Made by a program: the position numbers and the translations under genes. Shown here one piece after another: positions 15,942 to 25,187 of a stretch of 64,000 nt of DNA (the stretch's first letter is position 1; each line of letters begins with the position of its first letter). The DNA is from JACKII01 sp041687435. Its GTDB lineage: Bacteria > Pseudomonadota > Alphaproteobacteria > Bin95. Below the pieces are notes generated by a model. It ran no database searches. It saw only the letters and a list, made by a program, of their open reading frames with translations, and had not been told where the DNA came from. The stretch is from positions 152,098-216,097 of the forward strand of contig JAWLBX010000005.1 in assembly GCA_041687435.1 (NCBI GenBank). Direction: 5' to 3'.

Positions 15942-17045
15942 ATGCCTAGGCTTCTCGCACACACCACCACCTATTTGGCGCGGCAAATCCTGCTCGCAAC
16001 CATACTGATCACCGGGGTTTTTGCCACCATTGCGATCTTGTGGAGCGCATTGCCCCTGCTGAAAAATCTCAGCCGGGGCATGGGTCTGGATGCGTTTTTG
16101 TGGTTGATCGTGCTGGCTATGCCCCGCTTGCTGCCGGTGTTGATCCCGCTTTCGCTCTGCCTTGCCCTGATCTTTGCTTATTACCGAGCCCAGCAGGATA
16201 GCGAACTGGTGGTAATGCGGGCTACGGGCCTCAGCGACTGGGCGCTGGCCAGGCCGGCGCTGCTGGTCGGGCTGTTGTTGACGGTGGCAAACGGCGTTAT
16301 GACGTTTTACTTGGCGCCGGAAGCGTTTCGGACATTCAAGGAAACCCAATTTCTGGAACGGCACGACTTGGCAGCCCTGGCGATCCAGCCGGGGCGGTTC
16401 AATTCGTTGCGCGCCGATACGATGTTTTACGTGCGCGAACGCGGCGGCACGAACGTGCTGCTCGGCATTGTGTTCTATGACGAACGCGACCCGAAGCAGA
16501 CCCAGACCTGGATGGCGGAATACGGCGCTCTGACGTCGACTCCCGAAGGGCCGCGGCTGGTGCTGCGCAACGGCAATGTCCAGCAATACGATCGCGACAG
16601 CGGGCAGACCAGCATTTTGTATTTCGAGCATTATACGCTCGACCTGTCGGTCTTTGCCGCCAAGCTGTCGAACCGCGGGCGCGAGGTTGAGGAACGCAGC
16701 ATGGCCGAACTGTTCCAGTTGACGGAGGAGGATGTCGGCGAAAAGCAGGTGCGTGAACTGCGGGCCGAGGGTCATTACCGGATCGCCACCGCCTTGTTCG
16801 TTGCCGTTATTACCCTGGTGACGGTGGCGACCATGCTGGTCGGGCCGTTCAACCGGCGCGGCCAGATCTGGCGGGTCGCGCTGGCGTTTGGCATTTGTGC
16901 GCTGATCCTGTTGGGCGCTTTCCTGATGCGCAGCATTGTCACGCGCGTGCCTGCCACTACTCCAATGCTATATGCATTGGTGCTAATGCCGAGCTTCATC
17001 GCCGCCGGGTTGATTGCGTGGAACAACCGGCGGCGGATCGGTTGA
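15942..17045 (+). CDS. lptF: LPS export ABC transporter permease LptF
   Basis: A 367-residue YjgP/YjgQ-family permease. Three N-terminal membrane segments (near residues 15-35, 50-75 and 95-120) are followed by a periplasmic jellyroll-like domain (about 130-270) and three C-terminal segments. The family pattern PRLLPVLIPLSLCLALIFAYYR and SELVVMRATGLS (coupling helix) is clear. It works with LptG and LptB2 to extract lipopolysaccharide. The usual partner gene lptG does not follow; an opposite-strand amidohydrolase lies 32 bases downstream. Confidence 0.9.
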   Translation: MPRLLAHTTTYLARQILLATILITGVFATIAILWSALPLLKNLSRGMGLDAFLWLIVLAMPRLLPVLIPLSLCLALIFAYYRAQQDSELVVMRATGLSDWALARPALLVGLLLTVANGVMTFYLAPEAFRTFKETQFLERHDLAALAIQPGRFNSLRADTMFYVRERGGTNVLLGIVFYDERDPKQTQTWMAEYGALTSTPEGPRLVLRNGNVQQYDRDSGQTSILYFEHYTLDLSVFAAKLSNRGREVEERSMAELFQLTEEDVGEKQVRELRAEGHYRIATALFVAVITLVTVATMLVGPFNRRGQIWRVALAFGICALILLGAFLMRSIVTRVPATTPMLYALVLMPSFIAAGLIAWNNRRRIG

Positions 17046-17077
17046 TGGCGGGGGGCGGCTGCGATCGCCGCCAGCCC

Positions 17078-17935
17078 TCAGCCGGGCGCCCAGCCGTAGG
17101 CCCTGGCGCAGGCCCCGCCCATCAGCATGGCCTTTTCATCCTCGGTCAGCCGGTCTGTCTGGCGGAAGGGTTCGACGCCCTGTTCATATGTCAGCACCGC
17201 ATGCGCCCGGGTCCAGTCCGTGCCCCAAAGGCAACGCTCCAGGCCCCAGGCATCGAACACGCGGGCCAGCGGGTCCCAGATATCCGGGTAGGGGTAGCCG
17301 GCCTTGGAGAGCGTGCATGCGCCCGAGACCTTGATCACTACGTTTGGACGTTTGGCAAGCTCCAGCACGGTCGGCAGGTCGGCCCACGGCGCATCCGGCG
17401 CCGGCGGTGTGCGTGGCTGCACGATGCCAAGATGATCGAGGACAAAACGGGTGTTGGGATGGGCATCGATCAGGGCCTGGCCGGTCTTCAGCTTGCCCCA
17501 GCACAACAGGTTGACGGGAAGGTCGTGTCGCGCCGCCTCTCGCGCGATCCGGGCCAAACCCGGGTGGTCCGCCTCGCGCTCCGGCCCATGGGTCATCATG
17601 ATGCGGATGCCGACCGTGCCGGGCGTGGCCTTCCAGTTTGCGATGACATCGGCAACGGCGGGGTTGTCCGGATCAACCGGCTTGACCAGACCGAACCTGG
17701 CCGGGTGCGCCTTCTGCACTTCTACCGCATAACTGGCGTCGTACTGGTACATGCTGAAGGATGAAACGAAGATGGCGCCGTCGACGCCGACCGCATCCAT
17801 GGCGGCCACCATCTCGTCGCCGGTGACGTGGTCCGGCCAGTTCGGCACGGAAGCCCAAGGCCGGGCCGGTGTGTTGGCCTCGTAGGCGTGTACCTGGGAA
17901 TCGATGATCGGCGTCTTGTTGATTGGCATGGGCAT
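17078..17935 (-). CDS. Amidohydrolase family protein (Amidohydro_2, TIM barrel)
   Basis: A 285-residue metal-dependent hydrolase or decarboxylase of the Amidohydro_2 type. The strand-1 motif IIDSQVHAYE supplies a Gln-His in place of the usual His-x-His. FVLDHLGI and LWGTDWTRAH supply the later His and Asp. Relatives include lactonases and 2-pyrone-4,6-dicarboxylate hydrolase. The start MPMPINKTPI lies 205 bases from the divergent TRAP transporter gene, which suggests a possible link with the imported substrate. Confidence 0.85.
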   Translation of the reverse strand: MPMPINKTPIIDSQVHAYEANTPARPWASVPNWPDHVTGDEMVAAMDAVGVDGAIFVSSFSMYQYDASYAVEVQKAHPARFGLVKPVDPDNPAVADVIANWKATPGTVGIRIMMTHGPEREADHPGLARIAREAARHDLPVNLLCWGKLKTGQALIDAHPNTRFVLDHLGIVQPRTPPAPDAPWADLPTVLELAKRPNVVIKVSGACTLSKAGYPYPDIWDPLARVFDAWGLERCLWGTDWTRAHAVLTYEQGVEPFRQTDRLTEDEKAMLMGGACARAYGWAPG

Positions 17936-18057
17936 GGTTCCTCTCGTTATACAAACGGCACCATTTCAGCGCTTTGCTGAATGATCGTCCAGTTCAGGAA
18001 TAAAATTTGATACGACCACCGCCACGCAGTGCAATGTTAATCGAAGAAATCTTGTCT

Positions 18058-18071
18058 TGACGGGGCCGTCA
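18058..18071. promoter_or_regulatory. Palindrome upstream of the TAXI-TRAP operon
   Basis: TGACGG (18058-18063) and CCGTCA (18066-18071) form a perfect inverted repeat with a two-base spacer, 70 bases before the start codon. The position suits an operator, and TTGACG overlaps it as a possible -35 element. The binding protein is unknown. Confidence 0.35.
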
Positions 18072-18090
18072 TTTACAGGAAACTCGGCAA

Positions 18091-18110
18091 CAGCGTTCAA
18101 AGAAACGCTG
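18091..18110 (+). repeat. Leader hairpin before the TAXI gene
   Basis: CAGCGTT (18091-18097) and AACGCTG (18104-18110) form a perfect seven-base stem with a six-base loop in the probable 5' leader. It could protect the message or bind a regulator. Confidence 0.35.
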
Positions 18111-18140
18111 CCTTATGTGCACTAAAGGGAGACAAACGCC

Positions 18141-19085
18141 ATGGTCCGCAAAATTGCATCGACATTGGCTCTGGCCGGTTTGACCGCATTCGCGGCAACA
18201 ACGGCCAGCGCGCAGAATCTGGTCTTTATGACCGGGCCGGCAGGCGGTTCCTGGTATCCGCTTGGCGCAGCGGTGCAGAACATCCTGCAGGACGAAATCG
18301 ACGGCATGTCGGTCAGCATCCGTCCCGGTGCCGGCCTGATCAACATCCGCGGCGTCGCCGAAGGCAAGGCCGATCTCGGCTGGGGCAATGTGATCTCGAC
18401 CGTGGACGCGATCAACGGCAACCCGCCGTTCGAAAAGAAGATCGAGAACCTCTGCAACATGGGTTCCTACTACACCCAATATGCCCAGCTCATCACGGTC
18501 GATCCCGAAATCAAGACCTGGGCGGATCTCAAGGGTAAGAGCTTTGCGACCCTGCCGCGCGGCAACACGACCGAGGTCGCCGCGCAGTCGCTGCTGGCTG
18601 CCGTCGGTTTGTCCTATGATGACCTGGAGCAGGTGAACTTCGCATCGATGACCGACCAAGTGAACATGGCCAAGGATGGCCAGGTCGATGCCATATTCAA
18701 CATTACCGCCGTCCCGGCCGGCGCCTATTTGGACCTCGCCAACTCGCGCGAGACGGTGGTGCCGCCGATAACGGACGAGCAGTTCGCAAAACTCAAGGAG
18801 GGCAATTCCGGCTGGAACCGGTTGATGGTCCGGGCCAATGCCTACCCGCATCAGCCAAACGAGGTGCCGATTGCGGGCTTTGCGATGCATATGCTCGCAA
18901 ACTGTGAGACCATGCCCGAGGATACGGCCTACAAAATCACCAAGGCCATCGCCAGCCGGGTGAGCGAGCTGGGTTCGGTCAACCGCGCGCTGGCCGATTT
19001 CACCGTGAAAGACCTCGCAGCGGATGCCGGCATGCCCATGCATCCGGGCGCAAAGCGCTATTATGAGGAAGCGGGCGCCATGTAG
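18141..19085 (+). CDS. TAXI family TRAP transporter solute-binding protein
   Basis: A 314-residue periplasmic binding protein. Residues 1-24 are a signal peptide ending in ATTASAQN. The mature start LVFMTGPAGGSWYPLGAAVQ is the TAXI signature, and VSIRPGAGLINIRGVAEGKADLGWG is the usual ligand-binding region. TAXI proteins bind substrates such as glutamate or other carboxylates for sodium-driven import. AGGGAGA precedes the ATG. The permease follows at 19374 after a hairpin. The ligand is unknown. Confidence 0.92.
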   Translation: MVRKIASTLALAGLTAFAATTASAQNLVFMTGPAGGSWYPLGAAVQNILQDEIDGMSVSIRPGAGLINIRGVAEGKADLGWGNVISTVDAINGNPPFEKKIENLCNMGSYYTQYAQLITVDPEIKTWADLKGKSFATLPRGNTTEVAAQSLLAAVGLSYDDLEQVNFASMTDQVNMAKDGQVDAIFNITAVPAGAYLDLANSRETVVPPITDEQFAKLKEGNSGWNRLMVRANAYPHQPNEVPIAGFAMHMLANCETMPEDTAYKITKAIASRVSELGSVNRALADFTVKDLAADAGMPMHPGAKRYYEEAGAM

Positions 19086-19093
19086 GTCCAGAT

Positions 19094-19120
19094 ACCCGGC
19101 CGGCAAACCACCGGCCGGGT
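19094..19120 (+). repeat. Perfect 10-bp hairpin between TRAP binding protein and permease genes
   Basis: ACCCGGCCGG (19094-19103) pairs fully with CCGGCCGGGT (19111-19120) around seven bases, nine bases after the binding-protein stop. There is no U-run. It probably stabilises the upstream message or partly attenuates transcription, giving more binding protein than permease. The remaining gap to 19373 shows no gene. Confidence 0.6.
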
Positions 19121-19373
19121 CAGGGTTGCGGCCAATACCGAATGCCTGGGTTTGCCTGTCCGCGCCGGTAGTTCCCCGCGCTCCATTCAAGGCAGGCATC
19201 CCGCCGGCACCGCGCCAGCATTTCCAGGGCCGATGGTCCTGTTGAAAAGGCGGGTGCCGGTCGCTTTCCGGCTACCGTCAGGGCGCGGGAACCGTAATCG
19301 TACTGCTAACAACCCGCCCGGCTCATTCCTTTGGGCAAAGCGGCCGGCGGCTTCCGATGCGAGGTAAGGCGAG

Positions 19374-21257
19374 ATGATGTCGAGTTGGCAGCGGGCCGGC
19401 GTCGTGGTTCCGTCCATCATTGCGCTGGCAATGGCCGGATTTCACTTGTGGGTGGTGTTTAACGGCGCCCCGCAGGTCTTGTATTTCCGCGGCACGCACC
19501 TTCTGTTCGGCATGGTGCTGATATTCCTCTGGTATCCGACCTTCGCCGAAGCCACGGGTGCCAAACGCGTGCTCAGCTATGGCATTGACTGGTTGTTGCT
19601 CGCCATTTCGGTGGCCGCCCTTTCGTATCTGTTCATTGAACACGACTACATCCTCGACCGCTTCGCTTATGTCGATGATCCGCGCCCGATCGACTTCGTC
19701 CTCGGCATCGGCCTGATCATTGCGATCCTCGAAGGCACGCGGCGGCTGGTCGGGATGGCGTTGCCGGTCACCTCGGTGCTGTTCCTGCTCTATGCCATTT
19801 TCGTCGTCGAGTTGCGGCCGGGCGAGTTGCTGGACCAGATGTACCTGACGACGGAGGGCATTTTCGGAATCCCGCTGGCGGTCTCCGCCACCTACATGGT
19901 GCTGTTCATCGTGTTCGGATCGTTGGTGGAGCGGACCGGAACCGGCAAGCTGTTCATGGATTTCGCCATGGCGCTGACCGGCTGGGCCCCCGGCGGTCCG
20001 GCCAAGGTCGCGGTGATGACCAGTGCCATGTTCGGCACTATTTCCGGCAGTTCCACCGCCAACGTCATGACCACCGGCACCTTCACCATCCCGCTGATGA
20101 AGCGGCTCGGCTACAAGGCACCGTTTTCCGGCGCGGTGGAGGCGGTGGCGTCCACCGGCGGCCAGATCATGCCGCCGATCATGGGGGCTGCCGCGTTCGT
20201 GATGGCGGAGTTCCTGGCGGTCAGCTACCTGACGGTGATCCTGATCGCGCTGCTGCCGTCGCTGCTGTATTTCATCGCCGTGTTCGTCGCCGTGCACTTT
20301 GAGGCGAAGCGGCTGGGCCTGCGCGGCATGCCCAGGGCGGACCTGCCGCGGATGAAGCAGGTGCTGGCCGAACGCGGCCACCAGTTCCTGCCGCTGGTCA
20401 TCATCGTCGGTGTTTTGGTGTTGGGGTACAGCGCACCCTATGCCGCGACCTGCGGGCTGCTTTCCGTGGTGCCCATCGCCATGATGCGGCGGACGACGCG
20501 AAAGGACATCACCGTCAAGCTGGTCGTCGACGCCATCATCAATGGCATCCGCAATTCACTGCAGGTGGTGGCGGCGACTGCCTGCGCCGGCATTGTCATC
20601 GGCGTGATTTCGCAGGGCGGCATCGGCGTTGCCTTCTCCGGCTTCATCATCGGTCTTTCCGAAAATTCGCTGATCCTGGCGCTGATTCTGACGGCGTTTG
20701 CCGGCATCATCCTGGGCATGGGCCTGCCGACGACGCCGGCCTATATCGTGCAGGTGGCTCTGCTGGTGCCGGCGCTGGTCAAGCTGGGCGTCGCTCTCGA
20801 GGCCGCACACATGTTCGTGCTCTACTTCGCCTGCCTCTCCGCGATCACGCCGCCGGTGGCGATCACGCTTTATGCCTCCAACAGCATTGCCGGCGCCAAG
20901 CTCTGGAGCGGCGGCATCGCCGCCGTGAAGCTGGCGGCGACCGGCTACATTATCCCGTTCATGTTCGTCTATGGGCCGTCGCTGCTATGGATCGGCGAAT
21001 GGCAGGTCATTCTGGCTACCAGCGTTTCCGCCCTGATCGGCATCTCGCTGCTGGCGGCTGGCCTGCACGGCTATCTGCTGCGCCATGCGACCTGGTGGGA
21101 GCGGCTGCTGATGGTGGCGGCGGCGTTCGTGCTGATCAAGCCGGGCATCGTGACAGACCTGACCGGGCTTGCCCTGGTGCTGACCGTGTTCGCCTCGCAG
21201 CGGTGGATCCCCCGCCCTGAACGGGCCGTGCAGCCGGCGGTCAGCGGCTCGGATTGA
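19374..21257 (+). CDS. TRAP transporter permease, fused DctQ-DctM (TAXI type)
   Basis: A 627-residue inner-membrane protein with many hydrophobic helices. The first ~170 residues correspond to the small DctQ-like subunit, and the rest to the large DctM-like subunit. Signature segments are MFGTISGSSTANVMTTGTFT and STGGQIMPPIMGAAAFVMAE, and later GIILGMGLPTTPAYIVQVAL. It moves the substrate captured by the TAXI protein, driven by an ion gradient. GAGGTAAGG precedes the start. The fused form is the norm for TAXI systems. Confidence 0.93.
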   Translation: MMSSWQRAGVVVPSIIALAMAGFHLWVVFNGAPQVLYFRGTHLLFGMVLIFLWYPTFAEATGAKRVLSYGIDWLLLAISVAALSYLFIEHDYILDRFAYVDDPRPIDFVLGIGLIIAILEGTRRLVGMALPVTSVLFLLYAIFVVELRPGELLDQMYLTTEGIFGIPLAVSATYMVLFIVFGSLVERTGTGKLFMDFAMALTGWAPGGPAKVAVMTSAMFGTISGSSTANVMTTGTFTIPLMKRLGYKAPFSGAVEAVASTGGQIMPPIMGAAAFVMAEFLAVSYLTVILIALLPSLLYFIAVFVAVHFEAKRLGLRGMPRADLPRMKQVLAERGHQFLPLVIIVGVLVLGYSAPYAATCGLLSVVPIAMMRRTTRKDITVKLVVDAIINGIRNSLQVVAATACAGIVIGVISQGGIGVAFSGFIIGLSENSLILALILTAFAGIILGMGLPTTPAYIVQVALLVPALVKLGVALEAAHMFVLYFACLSAITPPVAITLYASNSIAGAKLWSGGIAAVKLAATGYIIPFMFVYGPSLLWIGEWQVILATSVSALIGISLLAAGLHGYLLRHATWWERLLMVAAAFVLIKPGIVTDLTGLALVLTVFASQRWIPRPERAVQPAVSGSD

Positions 21258-21294
21258 AAAAGCCGCCGCCCTAACGTTTTCATTCGGGCGGCCG
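21257..21294 (-). terminator. Rho-independent terminator after the dimethylformamidase-like gene
   Basis: On the minus strand, arms 21294-21286 and 21271-21263 form a nine-position stem with one mismatch, followed by five U (A run 21257-21261). It lies just past the end of the gene at 21300. The convergent TRAP permease ends at 21257, inside this element. Confidence 0.75.
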
Positions 21295-21299
21295 GTCCC

Positions 21300-23435
21300 T
21301 CAAGCCAGGAACCGTTGCAGCACGTTTTCGACCACGCGGCTGATATTGTTGTTGCCGCCGTTCCAGGGCAGCGAGCCGCAGAAGGTGATCGAGCCGACGC
21401 TGAACACCGCACCGCCGCCCGGCACGTCGAAATAGATCATGTCGGCGCGGATCAGTTCGTCCATCGGCTGCATCGCCCAGGTGGTCAGGTGGGTCAGCAA
21501 CTCCTCCGGCACCAGCACGAAATGGTCCGGGTGGTTTTCGGAGACCGCCAACACTCGAACGTTCGGCGGCGAGCCGAGGCGCACGTCGGCCCGGTCCAAC
21601 TCATAACCGGCAGCACCGCCGCCGGAAAAGCCGAAATCGCCCAGCACTTCGTCGTCGATACCTTCGAAAATCCAGGCGAGGTCCGGGGAATGGCTTTCGG
21701 GGGTGCGGCGGTAATAGGTGCCCTCGAACTGGCCCTGGCTGGTGAACCCGACGCCTGCCAGATGCTGCGGTGGCCGGCCATTGCGGCGCCAGAGGCCGCC
21801 ATAGGCGCCATCGAAGGCGTTGTAGTATTCACCCGGCTCGGCAGCCCAGGCGCGAATGCCGCCCTCCGCCCGTCGGATTTCGACAATGCCTTTTTCCTCC
21901 GGGTGGATCGCGACCCGCCAGTAGAACCCGTTACCGCCCAGATAGAGGAATTTGCCGCCGCTGTTCCGGTATTGCAGCAGCGCATCCAGCGTCTGGGGCG
22001 TATGGTATTCTGGATGGCTGCCGGTGGTGACGGCCTTGTAGCCCTTGAGGACGTCCGCGCCTTCTTCGTGCAATTCCCGGTCAGTGATGATGTCGTAGGA
22101 AATGCGCTTTTCGTGCAGCCACCAGATCAGGTGGCTGTCCGCCTGGAAATGCCGCAGGCCGGAGCCTTCGCCATAGCCCATGGTAATGTAGCCGGGCCGT
22201 GTGTTCAGCAGCGGCCGCAGGTGCGAGCAATGGCAGATGCCGGAGCCGTCGCGGTGGAAATTGTAGGTGGAACAGCCGAATTCCTCATACTGCGCCGGGT
22301 TGTACGGGTAGCCGCCGCGGGCCAGATGCCGTTCCATCCATTCCGGCTGGAAATCAGGCCGCGAGTGGTTGCCATAGATGACATGGGTAAACGTGGATGC
22401 CAGCACGGCCAGGTCCGCCGTGCGTTGGCCCTTGGGCGGGCAGACATAGAACGGGATCGCGTCCTCATGCTCGCCCTGGGCGATGCGCACGACATAGACG
22501 CCGGAGAGAAAGCCGTCCGGAACTGTCCATTCGAAGTCCGTTTCCCAGCCAAAATCATAGATATCGTCGCGGTGAAAGTGAATGGCGCCGTAATGGTCCG
22601 GCTTGTGCTGCCAGTTCATCTCGGACCCATCCCAGGCCGAGCCGGTCATGGCACGGGCCGGATGGTTGACGAGGTGGCCGTGATGGCCTCCGGGGCCGAT
22701 ATCCTCGATGCCGAGGGAGGAGGCCCAGCGGGAAAAATCCCACCGTGCTGCCAGCCGTGTCTCATCGGCAGCCGCGGCAGCATAGACCGCTGGCGCTTCG
22801 ATCTTGCCGTCGAAATGCCGGTCGGCGTGGCCGGCCCGCAGTGCGGCGGCCATTAGCAGCGGTGCGTCTGCCTGAATCGCGAAACCGGGGGCGGATGTGC
22901 TGGTCTCGGCGGCCTTGCCCCAGATCCCGCTCGGTTCCTGCTGAACGGCCAGCGTTGCGGCGGCGCTATCGTACGACAGTCGCACCCGGCACCATTGCCG
23001 TGCCAGCAGCGGCTCGCCCGTGCTGACGGAGGCATCGCCGGCGCGGCCGGACAGCGCTCCATCGTCATCCAGATAGAGTTCCAAACCGCCCTGGCTCAAA
23101 ATCACCTGTTCGCCGTCGCCGGGCAGGGTCGGCCAGATGGTGGCGGTCAGCGTGACGTCGCCTGTGATCGGCAGCCCCGGCTCGACAATGGCATGGGAAC
23201 CGGGGTTGAACGCCTGCTGCCGTGCCGGGTAGCTGCCGGCCAGCGCCGCTTCCACCGGCTCCTCGACAATGCCGGGACCATCGCGGTTGGGGTCGGCGCA
23301 GATCGAGCGCAGCAGCCGTGCGGAATAGGGACTGCCGCTATCGCACGAGACCTTGAAGGCAATCGTCTCGCCGGGGCGGACGGACAGCGGGTCGCAATAG
23401 CCGATGACGGGAATGCGGGGAACCTGGTGGGCCAT
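21300..23435 (-). CDS. N,N-dimethylformamidase large-subunit-like protein
   Basis: A 711-residue protein resembling the large (beta) subunit of iron-dependent N,N-dimethylformamidase. The first ~270 residues contain a laminin-G/ConA-like region (VILSQGGLELYLDDDGALSG, ARWDFSRWASSLGIED). The rest is the conserved catalytic part with GNHSRPDFQPEWMERHLAR, LIWWLHEKRISYDIITDREL, TTGSHPEYHT and LYLGGNGFYWRVA, the last two resembling a glutamine-amidotransferase-type fold. No gene for the small subunit lies nearby. The true substrate may be another small amide. The start MAHQVPRIPV at 23435 is preferred; it diverges from the GNAT-nitrilase gene. Confidence 0.8.
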   Translation of the reverse strand: MAHQVPRIPVIGYCDPLSVRPGETIAFKVSCDSGSPYSARLLRSICADPNRDGPGIVEEPVEAALAGSYPARQQAFNPGSHAIVEPGLPITGDVTLTATIWPTLPGDGEQVILSQGGLELYLDDDGALSGRAGDASVSTGEPLLARQWCRVRLSYDSAAATLAVQQEPSGIWGKAAETSTSAPGFAIQADAPLLMAAALRAGHADRHFDGKIEAPAVYAAAAADETRLAARWDFSRWASSLGIEDIGPGGHHGHLVNHPARAMTGSAWDGSEMNWQHKPDHYGAIHFHRDDIYDFGWETDFEWTVPDGFLSGVYVVRIAQGEHEDAIPFYVCPPKGQRTADLAVLASTFTHVIYGNHSRPDFQPEWMERHLARGGYPYNPAQYEEFGCSTYNFHRDGSGICHCSHLRPLLNTRPGYITMGYGEGSGLRHFQADSHLIWWLHEKRISYDIITDRELHEEGADVLKGYKAVTTGSHPEYHTPQTLDALLQYRNSGGKFLYLGGNGFYWRVAIHPEEKGIVEIRRAEGGIRAWAAEPGEYYNAFDGAYGGLWRRNGRPPQHLAGVGFTSQGQFEGTYYRRTPESHSPDLAWIFEGIDDEVLGDFGFSGGGAAGYELDRADVRLGSPPNVRVLAVSENHPDHFVLVPEELLTHLTTWAMQPMDELIRADMIYFDVPGGGAVFSVGSITFCGSLPWNGGNNNISRVVENVLQRFLA

Positions 23436-23600
23436 GGGCGAAAGTGGCTCTCTGAGCAACGGGCAAGGCAGACCCCACATTGTTCCGCACCGAGGCAACC
23501 GCGTCCAGAGGGACGATGATACCCTATTGCATGCCGCCGCAGTTCCGCTTTATTGGCGGAGCCGGGCCCCTGCCACGGGGGCGGACAGGATGATCGACCG

Positions 23601-25163
23601 ATGCAAGACACCAAAGCCAAGCTTTTGATCCGCAATGCCACACTCGCCGATGTGGCAGAGATTGTAGGCCTTTCCCGCCGTGTCTACGCCGCCGAACTCA
23701 GCTATTCTCCGCAGCAGGTGCGTGGCCAGATCAACAACTTCCCGGACGGCGTGTTCGTCGCCGTCTACGACGGCAAGATTGTCGGCTATTGCGTGACCTG
23801 CATCGTTGAGGAGCGGATCGCACGACGCCAGCACACCTGGAACGAAATCAGCGGCGGCGGGTTCAGTTCGCGCCACAATCCGGAAGGCGACTATCTCTAT
23901 GGCCTCGACGTATCGGTCGATCCGGAATACCGCCGCCTGCGAATCGGCCAGCGTTTCTATCGGGCCCGGCGCGAGTTGTGCCGCAGGCTGGAGCTGAAGG
24001 GCATCATGTTCGGCGGGCGAATGCCCGGATACCAGCGCCGCCGCAAGGATTATCCGGACCCGGAGGCCTATTTGGAGGCCGTGCGGAACCAGGCGCTCAA
24101 CGACCAGGTCATTGCCTTTCAGATGAAGCAGGGCTTCCAGCCCATCGGTATCCTGAAAGGCTATCTGCCGGAAGATAAGCCGTCGGGCGGTCACGCCGTG
24201 CACATGCTTTGGACCAACGAGCTGGCGACGGAAATGCCCGCCTCGCGCCTGACCCGGCCCGATCACCGCCTGCCGAACCAGGTGCGGGTCGCCACCGTTC
24301 AGTTCCAGATGCGGCGCATCGCCAATGTCGAGGAGTTCGAACGCAACATTGAATATTTCGTCGATGTCGCCTCCGACCACCGCTCGGACTTTGTGACCTT
24401 CCCGGAACTTTTTACGACGCAGTTGCTCTCCCTGGAGACTGAAAAGAAACCGCCGCACGAGGCGATCCGCAAGGTCACGGAATACACCGACCGCTTCAAG
24501 GCGTTCATGAGCAGGCTGGCGGTTTCCTACAATGTCAACATCATCGGCGGCTCTCACCTGACCATGACGGAAACCGGCTCGATCCGGAACACGTGTTTCG
24601 TGTTTCTGCGCGATGGCGCGATCTATGCCCAGGACAAGCTGCACCCGACCCCGTCCGAGCACGAGTATTGGCACATCGAGGGCGGCGACGTTGCGCTGGT
24701 AATCCCGACCGACTGCGGCCCCATCGGCGTGATGATCTGTTATGACAGCGAGTTTCCGGAACTTGCCCGCATTTTGGCGGATCAGGGCGCGCTGATGCTG
24801 TTCGTGCCCTTCTGCACGAGCGAGCGGCGCGGTTATCTGCGCGTGCGCTATTGCTGCCACGCCCGCGCCATCGAGAACCAGTGCTACATGATCCTGTCCG
24901 GCGTGGTCGGCAACCTGCCGAACGTGGACGCGATGGATGTGCATTATGCCGAAAGCTGCATCCTGACGCCGTCGGACTTTCCGTTCGCGCGGGATGGTGT
25001 TGCCGCCGATACGGCGCCGAACACGGAGACGATTGCCCTTGCTGACCTGTCGCTGCCGTCACTGCTGACCAGCCGGCACACCGGTACGACGCGCAACTAC
25101 GCCGACCGGCGCTTCGATCTGTACCGTATCACCTGGTCGAAAACGGCCTTTCCCGGCACTTGA
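23601..25163 (+). CDS. Fusion of GNAT acetyltransferase and carbon-nitrogen hydrolase
   Basis: A 520-residue two-domain protein. Residues 1-205 are a GNAT domain with SVDPEYRRLRIGQRFYRARR, the acetyl-CoA pyrophosphate loop in a variant form. Residues about 226-510 are a CN-hydrolase with the triad Glu269 (FPELF), Lys346 (DKLHPTPSE) and Cys380 (MICYDSEFPE). Such a protein could acylate an amine and hydrolyse an amide on related molecules; the substrate is unknown. The start MQDTKAKLLI at 23601 lies 16 codons into the open frame. It ends facing the SET/SpeD-like operon. Confidence 0.88.
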   Translation: MQDTKAKLLIRNATLADVAEIVGLSRRVYAAELSYSPQQVRGQINNFPDGVFVAVYDGKIVGYCVTCIVEERIARRQHTWNEISGGGFSSRHNPEGDYLYGLDVSVDPEYRRLRIGQRFYRARRELCRRLELKGIMFGGRMPGYQRRRKDYPDPEAYLEAVRNQALNDQVIAFQMKQGFQPIGILKGYLPEDKPSGGHAVHMLWTNELATEMPASRLTRPDHRLPNQVRVATVQFQMRRIANVEEFERNIEYFVDVASDHRSDFVTFPELFTTQLLSLETEKKPPHEAIRKVTEYTDRFKAFMSRLAVSYNVNIIGGSHLTMTETGSIRNTCFVFLRDGAIYAQDKLHPTPSEHEYWHIEGGDVALVIPTDCGPIGVMICYDSEFPELARILADQGALMLFVPFCTSERRGYLRVRYCCHARAIENQCYMILSGVVGNLPNVDAMDVHYAESCILTPSDFPFARDGVAADTAPNTETIALADLSLPSLLTSRHTGTTRNYADRRFDLYRITWSKTAFPGT

Positions 25164-25177
25164 GCCGGAAAAGGCCG
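25144..25177. terminator. Long hairpin overlapping the end of the GNAT-nitrilase gene
   Basis: Fourteen-base arms (25144-25157 and 25164-25177) pair with one mismatch around a six-base loop that holds the stop codon. No U-run follows. It lies between two convergent genes and probably ends transcription or blocks antisense reading. Confidence 0.55.
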
Positions 25178-25187
25178 TGCCGACGGG

